Source: Lentinula raphanica (Eukaryota; Basidiomycota; Agaricomycetes; Agaricales; Omphalotaceae). Taken from it: a DNA stretch of 64,000 nucleotides. The position numbers and the translations under genes are program-made. A model generated the notes under the pieces. It searched no databases. It worked only from the letters and a program-made list of their open reading frames with translations, and was not told the origin of the DNA. Shown here piece by piece: positions 1 through 10,863 of the stretch. The stretch covers positions 1,860,001-1,924,000 of the forward strand of contig JANVFP010000002.1 in the NCBI GenBank assembly GCA_027919835.1. Direction: 5' to 3'. Position 1 is the first letter of the stretch. Each line of letters begins with the position of its first letter.

Positions 1-2
1 TA

Positions 3-1505
3 GAATATGAAATTATATTACTGACTAAGACATGTTTGATAGCTGGAAATGATCCACCAAAATTGCGAATGATTATACATGGGGAAGGTGGAACTGGCAA
101 GTCCCGAGTCATTCAAACTATTACAAAAATGTTTGAAACAAAAAAAGCATCTTCAATGTTGCTAAAGTCAGCATATACAGGTATTGCTGCATCTTTGATT
201 GATGGCAAGACACTTCATAATATTGGTCATGTGTCCATTAATCAGTCAGCTGCAAGAAAAGCACAGGGCATAAGTGATGATACAAAACAAAAGCTTCAAC
301 ACTTTTGGGAACAATACCAGTATCTCATCATTGATGAGTGTTCTATGGTTTCCCGTGCATTTTTTGCAGAATTAGAGAGAAATATCAGTATTGGCAAGAA
401 AAATCCAACAAATGGTAGCACTTTTGGTGGTTTGAATATAATTTTGTGTGGAGATTTCCATCAGTTTCCTCCTGTTGTTGCACCCAATGATGGTTTATAC
501 ATGCCTGCAATCCCTGGAATTAGTAGTACTGATCAATGTACAGGAAGAATACTATATGAAGAATTTTCTACTGTTGTTATCTTGAAAGAGCAGATGCGTG
601 TGGTAGACCAAGGGTGGCGAGAAATGTTGACAAGGTTACGGTATGGAAATGTAACACAGAAGGATATTGAATTGTTGAGAAGTACTATAATTTCAAATAA
701 AGGAGCAGAACAAAAAACAGGAAAGGACTGGGACAAAGCATGTCTTGTTACTCCTCGACATGGGGTGCGAAGAGCATGGAATGATGTAGCACTCCGTAAA
801 CACTGCCAGATAACAAAAGAAAGAATTTTTGAATGTCAGGCAGAAGATCGAGTGAAAGAGCAAGAGTTGAACATTGCTGAGGAATATGGCTTGGCACTTC
901 GAAGCAGTGAAAGAACTATGGGTGGCAGACGGCGCAACACAAAACAAGATCTTCCTGAGAATATTTCTATAGCAATTGGTGCACGGGTCATGGTAGTACA
1001 AAATATTGACACTGACCTTGACCTTGCAAATGGTGCCCGAGGTACAATCATAGATATAATTTTACATCCAGATGAGCCAGTGTTTGATAAAGAAGCAAGA
1101 GTTGTGAGATTGAAATATCTTCCAATGTATATTTTGATAAAAATGGATCGGACACGTTTATCACAGTTGGAAGGATTAGATGAGAATGTGATACCAATTC
1201 AACCTCGTGTGCAAACTATGAGAATATCAGTCCAGCAAAAAAAAGGACCGCCAGTATCACGTACTGTCAAGCGCAAACAATTCCCATTGACTCTTGCTTA
1301 TGCATTCACAGATTATCGAGCACAAGGGCAGACAATTGTACCAGTGATCATTGATATTGCAAGTCCACCAACTGGTGCCTTGAATTTATTTAACATCTAC
1401 GTAGCTCTATCACGCAGTTCAGGAAGAGACAGTATACAGCTGCTACGGGATTTTGATCCAACAATATCACTGCCTTGCGCCCATGGTCAAGCACACGATA
1501 ACTAA
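3..1505 (+). CDS. Helitron Pif1-like helicase, C-terminal fragment (open at window start)
   Basis: The frame is open from base 3, so the protein continues upstream of the window. A Walker A motif (HGEGGTGKSR) lies near the beginning, followed by a Walker B/DEAD-type segment (LIIDECSMVS), a GGLNIILCGDFHQFPPV motif, and the terminal Pif1/RecD2-type motifs (DYRAQGQT, YVALSRSSGRD). This is the helicase half of the Rep-Hel protein used by rolling-circle Helitrons; the HUH nuclease part would lie upstream. The ending LLRDFDPTISL differs from the second Helitron at 48-56 kb, so the two belong to different subfamilies. No frameshift is seen in the visible part. A host PIF1 gene is less likely because of the Helitron-style end motif. 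Confidence 0.85.
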   Translation, partial: EYEIILLTKTCLIAGNDPPKLRMIIHGEGGTGKSRVIQTITKMFETKKASSMLLKSAYTGIAASLIDGKTLHNIGHVSINQSAARKAQGISDDTKQKLQHFWEQYQYLIIDECSMVSRAFFAELERNISIGKKNPTNGSTFGGLNIILCGDFHQFPPVVAPNDGLYMPAIPGISSTDQCTGRILYEEFSTVVILKEQMRVVDQGWREMLTRLRYGNVTQKDIELLRSTIISNKGAEQKTGKDWDKACLVTPRHGVRRAWNDVALRKHCQITKERIFECQAEDRVKEQELNIAEEYGLALRSSERTMGGRRRNTKQDLPENISIAIGARVMVVQNIDTDLDLANGARGTIIDIILHPDEPVFDKEARVVRLKYLPMYILIKMDRTRLSQLEGLDENVIPIQPRVQTMRISVQQKKGPPVSRTVKRKQFPLTLAYAFTDYRAQGQTIVPVIIDIASPPTGALNLFNIYVALSRSSGRDSIQLLRDFDPTISLPCAHGQAHDN

Positions 1506-2140
1506 AGAAGGCCTACCGCATGAGCGAGCACACAATAACCGAAGAGGTGAGTTTATTTTCGGAGAGGTAAACAACGATGTAGATAGCCAGCGCCCTTGAG
1601 CGGGCCCACAATTAGCAAGGGATATGGGGTGTTTTGGGGAAGGTAAACGATGTTAATGGTCTGCGCCCATGCGCAAGCAAACGTACATGAGCTGTAAACA
1701 ATGTATTAGAAGGTGAGGCATTCTGAGACATAACAACATACCGAGAAACACGAAACTTCATCTTATCCAGCTAACACCTCGAACAAGCATTCGGAGACCA
1801 AACCGAGTTGAAGTGGCAGGAGAAAGGTGGAAAGCTGGGATTGTCGAAAGATAGCATCCTAATAAATGGATGGAATTGGTGAGTAAGTGCAGAGATTGAA
1901 ATGTTGAAGAAGGAGGAAGGGCAGCAATGAATGAATGACGGATGGTCTCTGCAGATATGCAAGTTTTCAGTGGCATTGTCAAACGGCCGACGCCCTGGCG
2001 AGAGCGCGCAAAGCCGCATCATGACATAGCGAGAAAACACACATACTGCAAAGAAAGTATAGTACATGAAGTAAACAAGAACACAGCAGGTACAGGTAAA
2101 GTGGACAAAGCAATCTATGTATTGGGAGGAGAGAAAAGCA
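1506..2140. other. Helitron 3' flank, GC-rich short repeated motif
   Basis: No gene is seen. Four degenerate copies of a core resembling GCGCCC-NTG-GC-AGC lie near 1477, 1588, 1661 and 1989, and GTAAAC(A) recurs beside them. They may be Helitron subterminal sequence, but I could not identify a clear CTRR end with its hairpin. Confidence 0.35.
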
Positions 2141-2149
2141 TACCTGTGC

Positions 2150-2353
2150 CAGACTCCTTCCCATCCACTCTTGCAGGCGAAAAAAAATTTGAAAGAAAGA
2201 GAAGACTGGGATAATTCCCTATATAGTATATTGGATATCTTATCATTATCTATATCTTATCTTACATCACGTGGATGCAAATTTTTTTTAGCCTGCAAGA
2301 GCGACTGGCATAATATGCATAAGCGCCTGGTGGCTTTGTTTGGTTCCAGCGCT
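2150..2353 (+). repeat. Left terminal inverted repeat of the RecQ/DUF6589 element
   Basis: This pairs with 8290-8494 with only scattered mismatches. It also contains an internal inverted pair: CTCTTGCAGGCGAAAAAAAA near 2169 and its complement near 2279-2301, a likely bipartite protein-binding site. Confidence 0.9.
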
Positions 2354-2420
2354 CGAACACGATCACTCACTGCTGAAATCCAATTCGCGCCTCGTCTTCT
2401 GTACAGCCAGTCTCGAGCTC

Positions 2421-4892
2421 ATGGCTCATTGTACATCTCTCAAGTCAGATGAAGATGTTCGTAACCAGGCTTTCGTGATTTTTGGAAGATATCCTTGTCT
2501 TTGGCAGATCAAAGCTGCTCGTGCCATTTCCGAAGGCAAAGACGTTCTTACTATCGCTCCTACCGGCGCAGGAAAAACTTTTGCGTACTGGCTTTCATTG
2601 GTTTTTGCTGAGAAAGGAACGGTGATAGTGGTCACACCACTGAAAGAGTTGGGAGCTCAATTTGAAGCAGAATTGAATGGCAGTGTTGGATGTGCAGCTC
2701 TCAATATTACTGCACGTAATTCAACAGATGAGGTTTACAAGGTATGCCTTACTTATAGTCTTCCAGAAGCCAGTGATAACACACCAGTCATCACAGGATA
2801 TTGCCAAGCTCAAATACCGTGTAGTGATCTTCAGTCCCGAGACCATGGCGAAAGATCCTCGTTACGATGTGCTCCTTCATAACAGAGTATTCATGTGCTC
2901 CGTTATCACTATAGTGATTGATGAAACCCATGTCATTCGTGAATGGGGTGGAACCTTCCGTCCTGAATACCATGCTCTAGGACCTTCCCGCTATGCTCTA
3001 CCCCGACACATTCCTTACCATCTTGGAACAGCAACACTCCCTCCCACCGACGCGGCGCAGCTGAAAGAACATCTCAATCTGGGCACGAACATGATGGAAA
3101 TTCGTCTCGATACAGACCGGAGGAATATCTTCCATCGTGTGGTAAAAATGAAGCATCCCATGAACTCATACCATAGTCTCGCACCGCTCATCCCACAAAA
3201 TTCCAACGCTTCCAAGCCGAAAAAGTTCCTCGTCTTCTTCAACTCACGGAACGCTGCCCAGGAGGGTGCCCGCTTCCTACGTTCTCGTCTCCCTGAGTCC
3301 GAAGTCGAACAAGTCAAATGGATACATTCTGGCATGACTGATGAATTCCGGCACGATGAAGTGCATGCTTTGAAGGTTGGAGACAGGCTGGGAGCCTGTG
3401 CAACAGATGCAGTAGGAATGGTGAGTGATTGGTGAATGTTGAGTACAGAAAACTCACATTTTGGTCATAGGGTATCGATATACCCGACATATATACTGTC
3501 ATTCAATATGGAGTTCCTGTGTCTCTCAGCGCCTGGTACCAAAGACTCGGACGTGCTGTTCGTGATCTAACGCTCGATGGCTGTGCTATATTGCTCGCTG
3601 AGCCTTGTCATTTCGACAATGTGAAGCATGCAGCTGCAAAGATCGCCAAGGAGACCGCAGAACGTAACACTTTGGTGAAGCAGCTTGCGGAAACTGCAGC
3701 TGCAGAAGCTCGAGAGATACAACGAGCGTCTATCATCCCCGTCACCGCGAATGCTTCTCAACCCGAAAAGCGTGAACTTGACAACCAGGAATCTTCGCAC
3801 TGTCGGAAACGGAACCGATTTCATGCACCAGTCGAACCAGATCTTCTCAAAACTCAAACCTTGGACTTCAATGGTTATGAAATCAAGATAGAACGTTCAA
3901 TGGACGACTACATCAATGCTGAGAACCGTCCTGGCAAGAAATGTCGGCGTGAGATTGGGTGCATCTACTTCGGGAATGTAGGCCTTGGTGAGCTGATCCC
4001 TCAATTTGATTGGTCGGACGACTCAAACTTCAACGTCCATCTAGAACCAGTCGTCAATCAATTTTGCTGTACACGCTCAGGCTGTTCTCCTTGTCCTGTC
4101 AAACACTGCTGCGATTTATGCGAGCCAGAATATTGGCCTTTTACGACGGCCGAAACTTTCACCATCAAGAAACCAAGAATGTCAAATCCCAAAACTTACA
4201 AGCAAGGGGAAAAAGAAAAGACGTTGTGGCAAGTGTTGGATCATGAACGGGATCGCTGGTTTATGGAGAAATATGGTAAATATGCCTTGATTACGCCGAC
4301 CGCGTTTTGGCCCGACTCAATCTTAGACCGTATCGTTGCTTGGGCTCACGAAAATAAACTCCTTCACATGGACGATTTCCACAAACGGATGTCCTGGGCC
4401 TACACCGACGAACTAGGGCCACGCATTCTCCAATTGATTAAAGAGAATTACCACTATGATCCACCTATACCAAAACCTCGTAGACCTCGCCATTCACTGG
4501 CATCTTTGGCAAGCAATACCCCTAATGTGCCTCCTATGCGCACCTTTGGCGCTGCTGTCTCAAATATAGGCTCGGCTCAACCTCAGTCTCTTATAACTCT
4601 TGCAACTCCTTCCACTTCTGTCACTCGTGCAGCTCCTGGATTGGCATCGTCCGTTTCTGCATCGTCTGCGTCGACACTTCCCGCATTTGCATTGACGCTT
4701 CCCGTGTTTGCACCAATGCTTCCCGCATTTGCATCAACACTTCCCACTTCCTCTGCTGATGCATCCGTGATACCTCTCACTTCGGCAGTGGCGGTGACCG
4801 CAGATAATGCAACTGGATTATCTGGAACGGAAAGGGTAAAACGCAAATACACTCAGGTCACCTGTAGTATTTGTCATCAGAAGGGCCATTGA
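2421..4892 (+). CDS. RecQ-type superfamily II DNA helicase, transposon-borne
   Basis: Model: exons 2421-2741, 2797-3420 and 3471-4892, introns of 55 and 50 nt with GT..AG ends, 788 aa. Motif I is APTGAGKT (residues 46-53), motif II is DETH (149-152), the GIDIPD segment opens exon 3, and motif VI reads QRLGRAVRD (339-347) where RecQ normally has GRAGRD. The C-terminal third carries an S/T/A/P-rich low-complexity stretch and ends in CSICHQKGH, a zinc-knuckle-like end without a final cysteine. The expected reaction is ATP-dependent 3'-5' DNA unwinding, probably serving transposition. The ATG at 2421 lies just inside the TIR. It is convergent with the DUF6589 gene and looks intact. Confidence 0.85.
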
Positions 4893-5125
4893 AGTACATG
4901 CTATATTTCCTTCAACAGTTCCAGTGATCTCACATTTCTTCGCATCAGAGAACAGCCGCAATTGCCCGTACCATCCCAGCGGAGAATACACCCACTGGGC
5001 GTTTGACAAGCGCGGATCATGTATAGCTACGATACATGTTAGGTGCGCCTCTCATCTTCAACGTTGAAACTTTTGCTGATGTTGCACGGATCAGTAGGTA
5101 AATGTACAGGAATTTGTATACCCAG

Positions 5126-8100
5126 TTATTCCACGCCAATATCATCGCCATCTATATCTCTAGACCCCAGGGTTTCATTCGCTTCCGTATCTGCTTCATC
5201 CGTTGACGTTCCTCCCAGGAGTTCCTTCTTCTGTGCCAAGATTCCAAATCCTTCGTTGATTGCATTTTTTACATGCCATCGCTGCTGGTTACCAGGTGTG
5301 CTGGACAATCGGCCGGGTTTCTGTATTGTACCATCAAATTCGGATATGACATTTTGCAGGTTTCGCAATGTGTTTGTCATCTTCGGTTTGGAATGTCGAA
5401 CAGTTCGATGAGTGAGAACAAAATTCCGTTCAATGGTTTCTTGCATTGCCCGGTAAATCTCGAGTAAAACTGATCTTTTGAAAATCAACTGACGCGTATG
5501 GTTAGGTCCTTTGCCTGCGAAGATAGTCTGAACTCGGAGGTATGTCAGTCAAACTGCATCATCATATCCAAAACACTTCTCGCCTTTGTGTACAGGTTGT
5601 TGAGTTCCTGCAACCAGTCAAACGGACGGAATCCATCAGGGGTCCCCTTCTTGTTGAAGAGCCAGTTATTGAGGACAGCATCGCGTAACGCGGGAGGGTA
5701 TCGTCGTTGGAGATCAGCAAGGAATCTTGTCATATGGGATGCATATTTATGCTTCCCAACCGCTGCGAACGTAGCAATAAGGTACGGAAACAGTTGAAGG
5801 ATCCTCCCTACATCCCCATAATTGATTGCCCGCGAGAAACCTAGGTATATCAGACCATCACGATTTCGGATTGCTAGGTTCTCGAAAACAAAATCCCGCT
5901 CGCTATCTGGTTTACGAGTATGTTGATGGAATTCATGATCCGGTAAGTATTTCGATGCAACGACCTCAGACAGATCGACGATCACTTCCCAAGTGCATTT
6001 CTCCGACAACGCAAATGCTGTCAGGGTATCGAAGTGGTATTCTGTCTTAATTTCGCGAGCAAAACATTGGAGGATGTCAGTCCAAACAACGTGATGTATC
6101 GTATCATGCATTGACCGAAATGACGGGCCTTTTTTTGAGGTGAATTCTGCCGTGGCTTTGGGTCGAAGGTGGTTTAGATATTCATTTACGCCTAGCTTCT
6201 CTCCTCGATTCGCCGTAGGCATTACATGGATGCGTGCATATGCATCAGCTGCCGCCATCTTCATATGGAAAAGTCCAGGTATGTAAACCAAAAAGTCCAA
6301 TCGGTTTTGAGCTGAACCTTCAATAGACCTCATCTTTCGGAGTCCTTCGATCCGCTCTAGTGTCCCTAGATCACCGTGAAAAAACTCCACGTATTGTTCG
6401 AGCTCGTCGGCGGAGGTGTTTGATTGGTCTAGGAGTGATGTAATGACCAGTGCATTGCCGTCGTAAGTTCCTTCATCAGCATTGATTGCTTCTGCTGGGT
6501 ACTGAGTGTCTTTGTGATCAGATGGAAGAGTGTGCATGGCCACTGGTTCGCCCAACTTATATGCAAAGACTGCAAATGCCGGTCCTCCCTGTTCGACGAG
6601 TACTTGCCGGCATAGCCAAGTGAGATATCCGTAAATGGCCTTCGGCGATTCATTCGGAGACAGGATATCATCCCCTTGCGGGGATATGTCCTCCAACATA
6701 GGATGAATGACATTCGTCGCATGTTCATTATAAGGTGATGTTTCATATAGTTCTTGTACGAATCGTAGGTCCTGATGGCGATCTATGTTTTTGAATGGCA
6801 CAAAAGTCGCGGCAGTAAAACTGAGATGTGATTTTAGGTTTTCAGCTGTCGGTTGACCTTTTTGAAAGTCGACGTCAACGTTGTCGTAAACTTTGTTGGA
6901 TTTAGGTATGGCTTTCAGTCGACTCTTGGCCTGCTTGTTTAGGGAGTTCACCATGTTCCGCAGGTTACCTATCGAGATGGAGATCCCCATGTGCGCAGTA
7001 AGGGTCTTCAGCAGGTCAGGTAACCTGTGAGTACTCACAGGTAAGATCCGTGGGAATACCTGCAGGTTTTGTGACCCGCAGGTCCAGGTACCTGTATGCA
7101 CAGGTCATGACAGGTCACAGGTCAGACTCAGGAAAATATTTTATAGGGACAGGTCCAGGTAACCTGCAGGTATTGTCAAATTACTTGCAGGTATACCTGG
7201 ACCCGCAGGTCAGGTACCTGTGAGCACAGGTCAGCAACAGGTCACAGGTCAGGATGTTGAAGGCAAAATACCTGCAGGTCAGGTCACAGGTATGACTCGT
7301 CCGGGACTCGTGAAGACCCTTGGTGCGCAGTGAGCTCGAGAACAACTTCAGGAGCCTGCTTCGATTCCAAGAACAGACCAACGACTGACTGCAGTGAATT
7401 GAAGTGCTGGTTTGTACTGTGGCCAATCACTGAGAGTATCAAGACACGCTTCTAACAATGATCTGTCAGGCTGAATCACAAGTAGAACAAAATCATGGAG
7501 GCGCACAATTTTCATCAACTTCACATGCTGTCTAGCTGTTGCCTGGGTTCGTCGCCGTCGTTTCTTCTGTCCTTCTCCACCATCCAATTCAGCATCCTGT
7601 CCAATCTCGTCCAAAATCTCCATCTCGATATCTTCTATGCAGTCAGAAGCCATTGCGATATCTGTATCCGAACGGCCTCCGGCTCTGTCTGCAATTCATT
7701 ATCTCTTTCCTCATCTGAATCTGAATCCATTCTAACGGCCTCATCATTCTCTTGATCTACTGATGTCTCGCTGTCAGACTCTTCATTCGGATACTGGACT
7801 CGACGCCAATAGGAATGGTTTGCATCGAGAAGAGTATCGAGAAGATCGGAAAGGAATGGACATAATGACTGCATACGTGCAGCTAGGTTTTCGATCGCGA
7901 AGCTTTCGAGCTGTTCCAGTGTTGCTGTTGTCGCATTGAAATGGAACCCACGTTCTCTTTCGACGAGGCCAACAATTTCATTACGGTAAGTTTCAATCAT
8001 TGTTTTTGCTGCTGCCTGTTGAGTAGAGATGGCTGATTCGCGCAAGAGTAGTTCAAATAATTCATTGATGTGCTCGATTATACATTCCCGATGCGCGATG

Positions 8101-8225
8101 GTGTATGAAAAAACAGTGCCAAATTGAAGAATATTGTGGATAAAATCCCAGCTGGTGAGTCCGTTGTTGTTTAGGATGGTGACAATCTGACGCATCCACT
8201 GGCCAGATGAAGGCGGCGCAGCCAT
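5126..8225 (-). pseudogene. DUF6589-domain protein, candidate transposase, disrupted
   Basis: Reading from 8225, an N-terminal segment (MAAPPSSGQWMRQ...) with an acidic stretch ends in a frameshift near 7640. Coding resumes in another frame (near 7653-7390), shifts again, and is then split by a MITE at 6999-7321. The conserved DUF6589 core follows at 5545-6990, with GDLGTLERIEGLR and the GLFHMKMAAADA block. After a frameshift or short intron near 5545, the end block TIFAGKGPN...IERNF runs to 5126. Acidic residues at the YDNVDVDF (about 6870-6890) and GDL (about 6370) positions are candidate catalytic aspartates of an RNase H-like fold; this is inference. Within the element it is the only transposase candidate. 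Confidence 0.75.
6999..7321. mobile_element. hAT-type MITE rich in CAGGT/ACCTG repeats
   Basis: The 323-bp insertion has 12-bp TIRs (TAAGGGTCTTCA at the left, CAAGGGTCTTCA at the right read inward) and an 8-bp target duplication GTGCGCAG (6991-6998, 7322-7329). The ends fit the hAT consensus YARNG. The interior is packed with CAGGT and ACCTG pentamers, many in palindromes such as CAGGTACCTG, as expected of hAT subterminal binding sites. Removing it and one target copy joins the DUF6589 reading frame across the site. Confidence 0.85.
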
Positions 8226-8289
8226 AGTGGCCACTGTGTAGTACCTGGTATGGAGAAATGAGCGAGAATAGCGAGCGCTACGCGCTTTA

Positions 8290-8494
8290 AGCGCTGGAAC
8301 CAAACAAAGCCACCAGGCTCTTATGCATATTATGCCAGTCGCTCTTGCAGGCTAAAAAAAAATTTGCATTCACGTGATACTAGATAAGATATAGATAGTG
8401 ATAAGATATAGGATATACTATATAAGGAAGTATCCCGGTCTTCTCTTTCTTTCAAATTTTTTTTCGCCTGCAAGAGTGGATGGGAAGGAGTCTG
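8290..8494 (-). repeat. Right terminal inverted repeat of the RecQ/DUF6589 element
   Basis: Reverse complement of 2150-2353, from AGCGCTGG inward to GGAGTCTG at the outer end. It is followed directly by the 9-bp duplication TACCTGTGC at 8495-8503. Confidence 0.9.
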
Positions 8495-8703
8495 TACCTG
8501 TGCTAGTGTTAGAGAATCGAGGGATATGGTGGGTGGCAGAGAAACAGCGGTAAAATGTGCCACGTAACCATGCGTGCTTATTCATAGCCCTACAATAGGG
8601 TCTCGGCGAAAATAATGCCGGATCCGGTGTTTGACACTATTTGCGAAAAGAGTGTGGGAAAAAAATAATTTCATACCTGGAAGGACCTTGACAAGCAAGG
8701 TAA
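8495..8703. other. Short spacer
   Basis: Target duplication followed by about 200 bp without a gene. A short ATG-initiated frame (MPDPVFDTICEKSVGKK, about 8613-8666) ends at a stop. It could be a relic of the protease 5' region, but nothing supports that firmly. Confidence 0.3.
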
Positions 8704-9121
8704 TAGGTCTGTTCAAAGTTGGGCCTACAGATTTCGTAGCTCCGTAGTTCCTATGATTTTCGTAGCTAATAACTGTGACACCCAGATGACACGACTGTGA
8801 TGTTCTGATAGCGCCCGCCGGCGCTTAGTAAATTGAAACAGCCTTTTTATGCGTCTCCACTGCGATATAAGCACACTCTGGCATGGTCAAACAAGGGGAA
8901 AGCCCAGCTACATCTGGCGCGCAAAATCAACCTCTGGCACCTTTCTTAGAAGACCAAAAAACCAGGAAAAACCAGGAAAACCCCTGGCCAATTGCAAGTT
9001 TCTCACGCGCTTCAGAAGAAATAGCCATCAATTATGGAATCCTGGAAATGTCACACTAGCTACGGAATTATGGGCAGCTACGGAGCTACGAAATCCGTAG
9101 GCCCAACTTTGAACAGACCTA
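8704..9121. mobile_element. MITE with 44-bp terminal inverted repeats
   Basis: The ends match over about 44 bp with one mismatch: AGGTCTGTTCAAAGTTGGGC at the left and its complement at the right, with CGTAGCTCCGTAG repeated inward. The duplication is either AAT (8702-8704, 9121-9123) or just TA, so the superfamily is not settled. It has no coding capacity. It ends one base before the ATG of the protease gene. Confidence 0.8.
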
Positions 9122-10272
9122 ATGCTCAGCTATGATTCCCCTGACCCCTTCCCTGAGCTGCGCAAGCCCTTTACCCCCATCCTCGGGCTTCCTATAGCCT
9201 TGCAGAATTTTCCTCATTTCGAGGGTACTGGCGCTCTCTACCTCCGTCCATGTGAAAAGAGTGATATCATATACTTGCTCACTTGTGCCCACGTCGTTCG
9301 CCCTTTGAGAAACACAGACACTCACTGGTCGAAGTATCCGCGTCTCAGTCATAAAGTCATCGCTCTTGGTCAAATGGGCTACAACAATGCTGTCAAGGGC
9401 ATTCAGGACAGGATTGCTTTTGAAAACAGTTCAATAGCACTCTATGAGGAACTCGGAGACAAGAATGGCGAGTCCAAGGAAGATATGCTGGTGCTGGCAC
9501 AAAGATCAAAACAAAACAAGAGGATGGCGAATGACTTGCACAGTACAATCACAAAGCATTGGACGGATGTGAAAGCGCGTGTCATTGGCCGTGTTGACTG
9601 TGCTCCGCCCGTTGGTGTCCACGCCGGGTTTACCGAGGATTGGGCACTCATAGAACTCGAGAATGACAAATTTAACTTGACTACATTCAAGGGTAACCAA
9701 GTCTATGTCGGTGCGTGATGATTTTGACTGACATTCACTTGCTTGTACTATAGCTGACGTCTGACTGTGTATGCCACGCAGACAAGAAGTCCTCACCTGC
9801 AGAATATGCAGAAATGATGTACCCGAACGTCAAGGACCGGGCAAACTTCACGTACCCAAAGAATGGTCTTCTCCAGGCCTATGGCGTTGTTCCAGCGGAT
9901 GAAATTCGCAAACCCCAGCACCTTGACAGGAATGGCAACAAGTGCATGTTTGTGTTTGTTGTCAAGAATGGTCTTGCAACAGGTACAACCTTTGGCCGCT
10001 GCACGGGTATGGAATCTTTTACTCGGATCTACTATATGGAGACCAAAATGACTGCAAAGGAGATCGCTGTTCTCCCGTATAGCAACAAAGAGGGTCCTTT
10101 CTCCGACAAGGGTGATTCGGGCTCCATCGTCCTCACCAGAGATGGTAGTATTCGTGGAATGATAACTGGTGGTGCTGGGTGCACGAATGCCACCGACGTC
10201 ACTTATCTTACACCTTTCTGGTTCATATTGGAGCAGATTCGAAAGGCCTACCCAAATTGCCATCTTTACTAG
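9122..10272 (+). CDS. Trypsin-like (PA clan) serine protease
   Basis: Model: exons 9122-9710 and 9782-10272, one 71-nt intron, 359 aa. The catalytic triad is visible: His57 in LLTCAHVV, Asp173 in GFTEDWALIEL and Ser309 in KGDSGSIVL. No signal peptide or membrane segment is present, so it is predicted to be intracellular. The residues between His and Asp include a basic/charged insert (about 95-150). Standalone proteases of this kind are common in Agaricomycetes; the role is not known to me, and a regulatory or NLR-linked protease role is speculation. The ATG touches the MITE boundary, so the native start could have been altered by the insertion. Confidence 0.75.
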
Positions 10273-10863
10273 GTCGCTACTGAGAAGTTTAGGTTACTGG
10301 AATGGCATTGATTACTAGAGACGTTCCCCCTCCCGACTGAAGACCCTTTCGCAATTGCTTTGCTCCCAAACTCGGTATCCCTTTCATTCCATCTTGCCTC
10401 GCCTCTTCTCGCACTGATCACATCTCTTCTGATTGTATCATGCTATGAAATATGCGGAAATTCTTAATAGCTTGACTCGATGATCTCGACTCTGGTCATG
10501 ATGGAAGACTTGTTTTTTCGACGTTGTCTCTGTATTTCGGCCAATCTCATTCGATTGTATTTACAACGATCTTGAACTTGTCCAGAACTTCAGGTCACTG
10601 AGGCCGCGAAAATCATCTCGCAAACGAGATCCTTCTTTCGAGATGCCTGGCATTGACGAGTGTATTCGTAACCAAGAATGGGGCTAGTTGTAATGCTGCA
10701 GTTGCTCACGAAGCGCCTCCTTCAAACGCCTCTGCCCGCTGTCCTCGTTCTTGAACTTGTTTTGTCAACCGTGGTCGACTCGGAGTCTACGAGGGTAATC
10801 CAGTGGCCGCCAAATGCCGAAAGGTGTGATGAGTCATCATCCATCCTTCTCACCTTTACCGCC
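10273..10863. other. Intergenic region, probable TFIIA-gamma promoter
   Basis: No gene or repeat recognised. It separates two plus-strand genes and should hold the protease 3' UTR and the promoter and 5' UTR of the TFIIA gene. Confidence 0.5.

Larger units (their letters stand above)
2150..8494. mobile_element. TIR DNA transposon with RecQ helicase and DUF6589 gene (AcademH-like)
   Basis: The element is 6,345 bp long and is bounded by TIRs of about 204 bp that begin CAGACTCCTTCCCATCC. It is flanked by a perfect 9-bp direct repeat TACCTGTGC (2141-2149 and 8495-8503). Inside are two convergent genes: a RecQ-type SF2 helicase on the plus strand and a DUF6589 protein on the minus strand. Known from memory: the AcademH lineage of Academ transposons in fungi encodes a transposase plus an SF2 helicase and has unusually long target duplications. 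The assignment of this element to AcademH, and of DUF6589 to its transposase, is inference. The DUF6589 gene is broken, so this copy is probably not self-mobile. Confidence 0.85.

Noticed and set aside
5545..7101. DUF6589 frame starting at 7101 (MHTGTWTCG...)
   Set aside because: The first residues are translated from the MITE at 6999-7321; real coding sequence begins at or before 6990 and continues upstream of the MITE.
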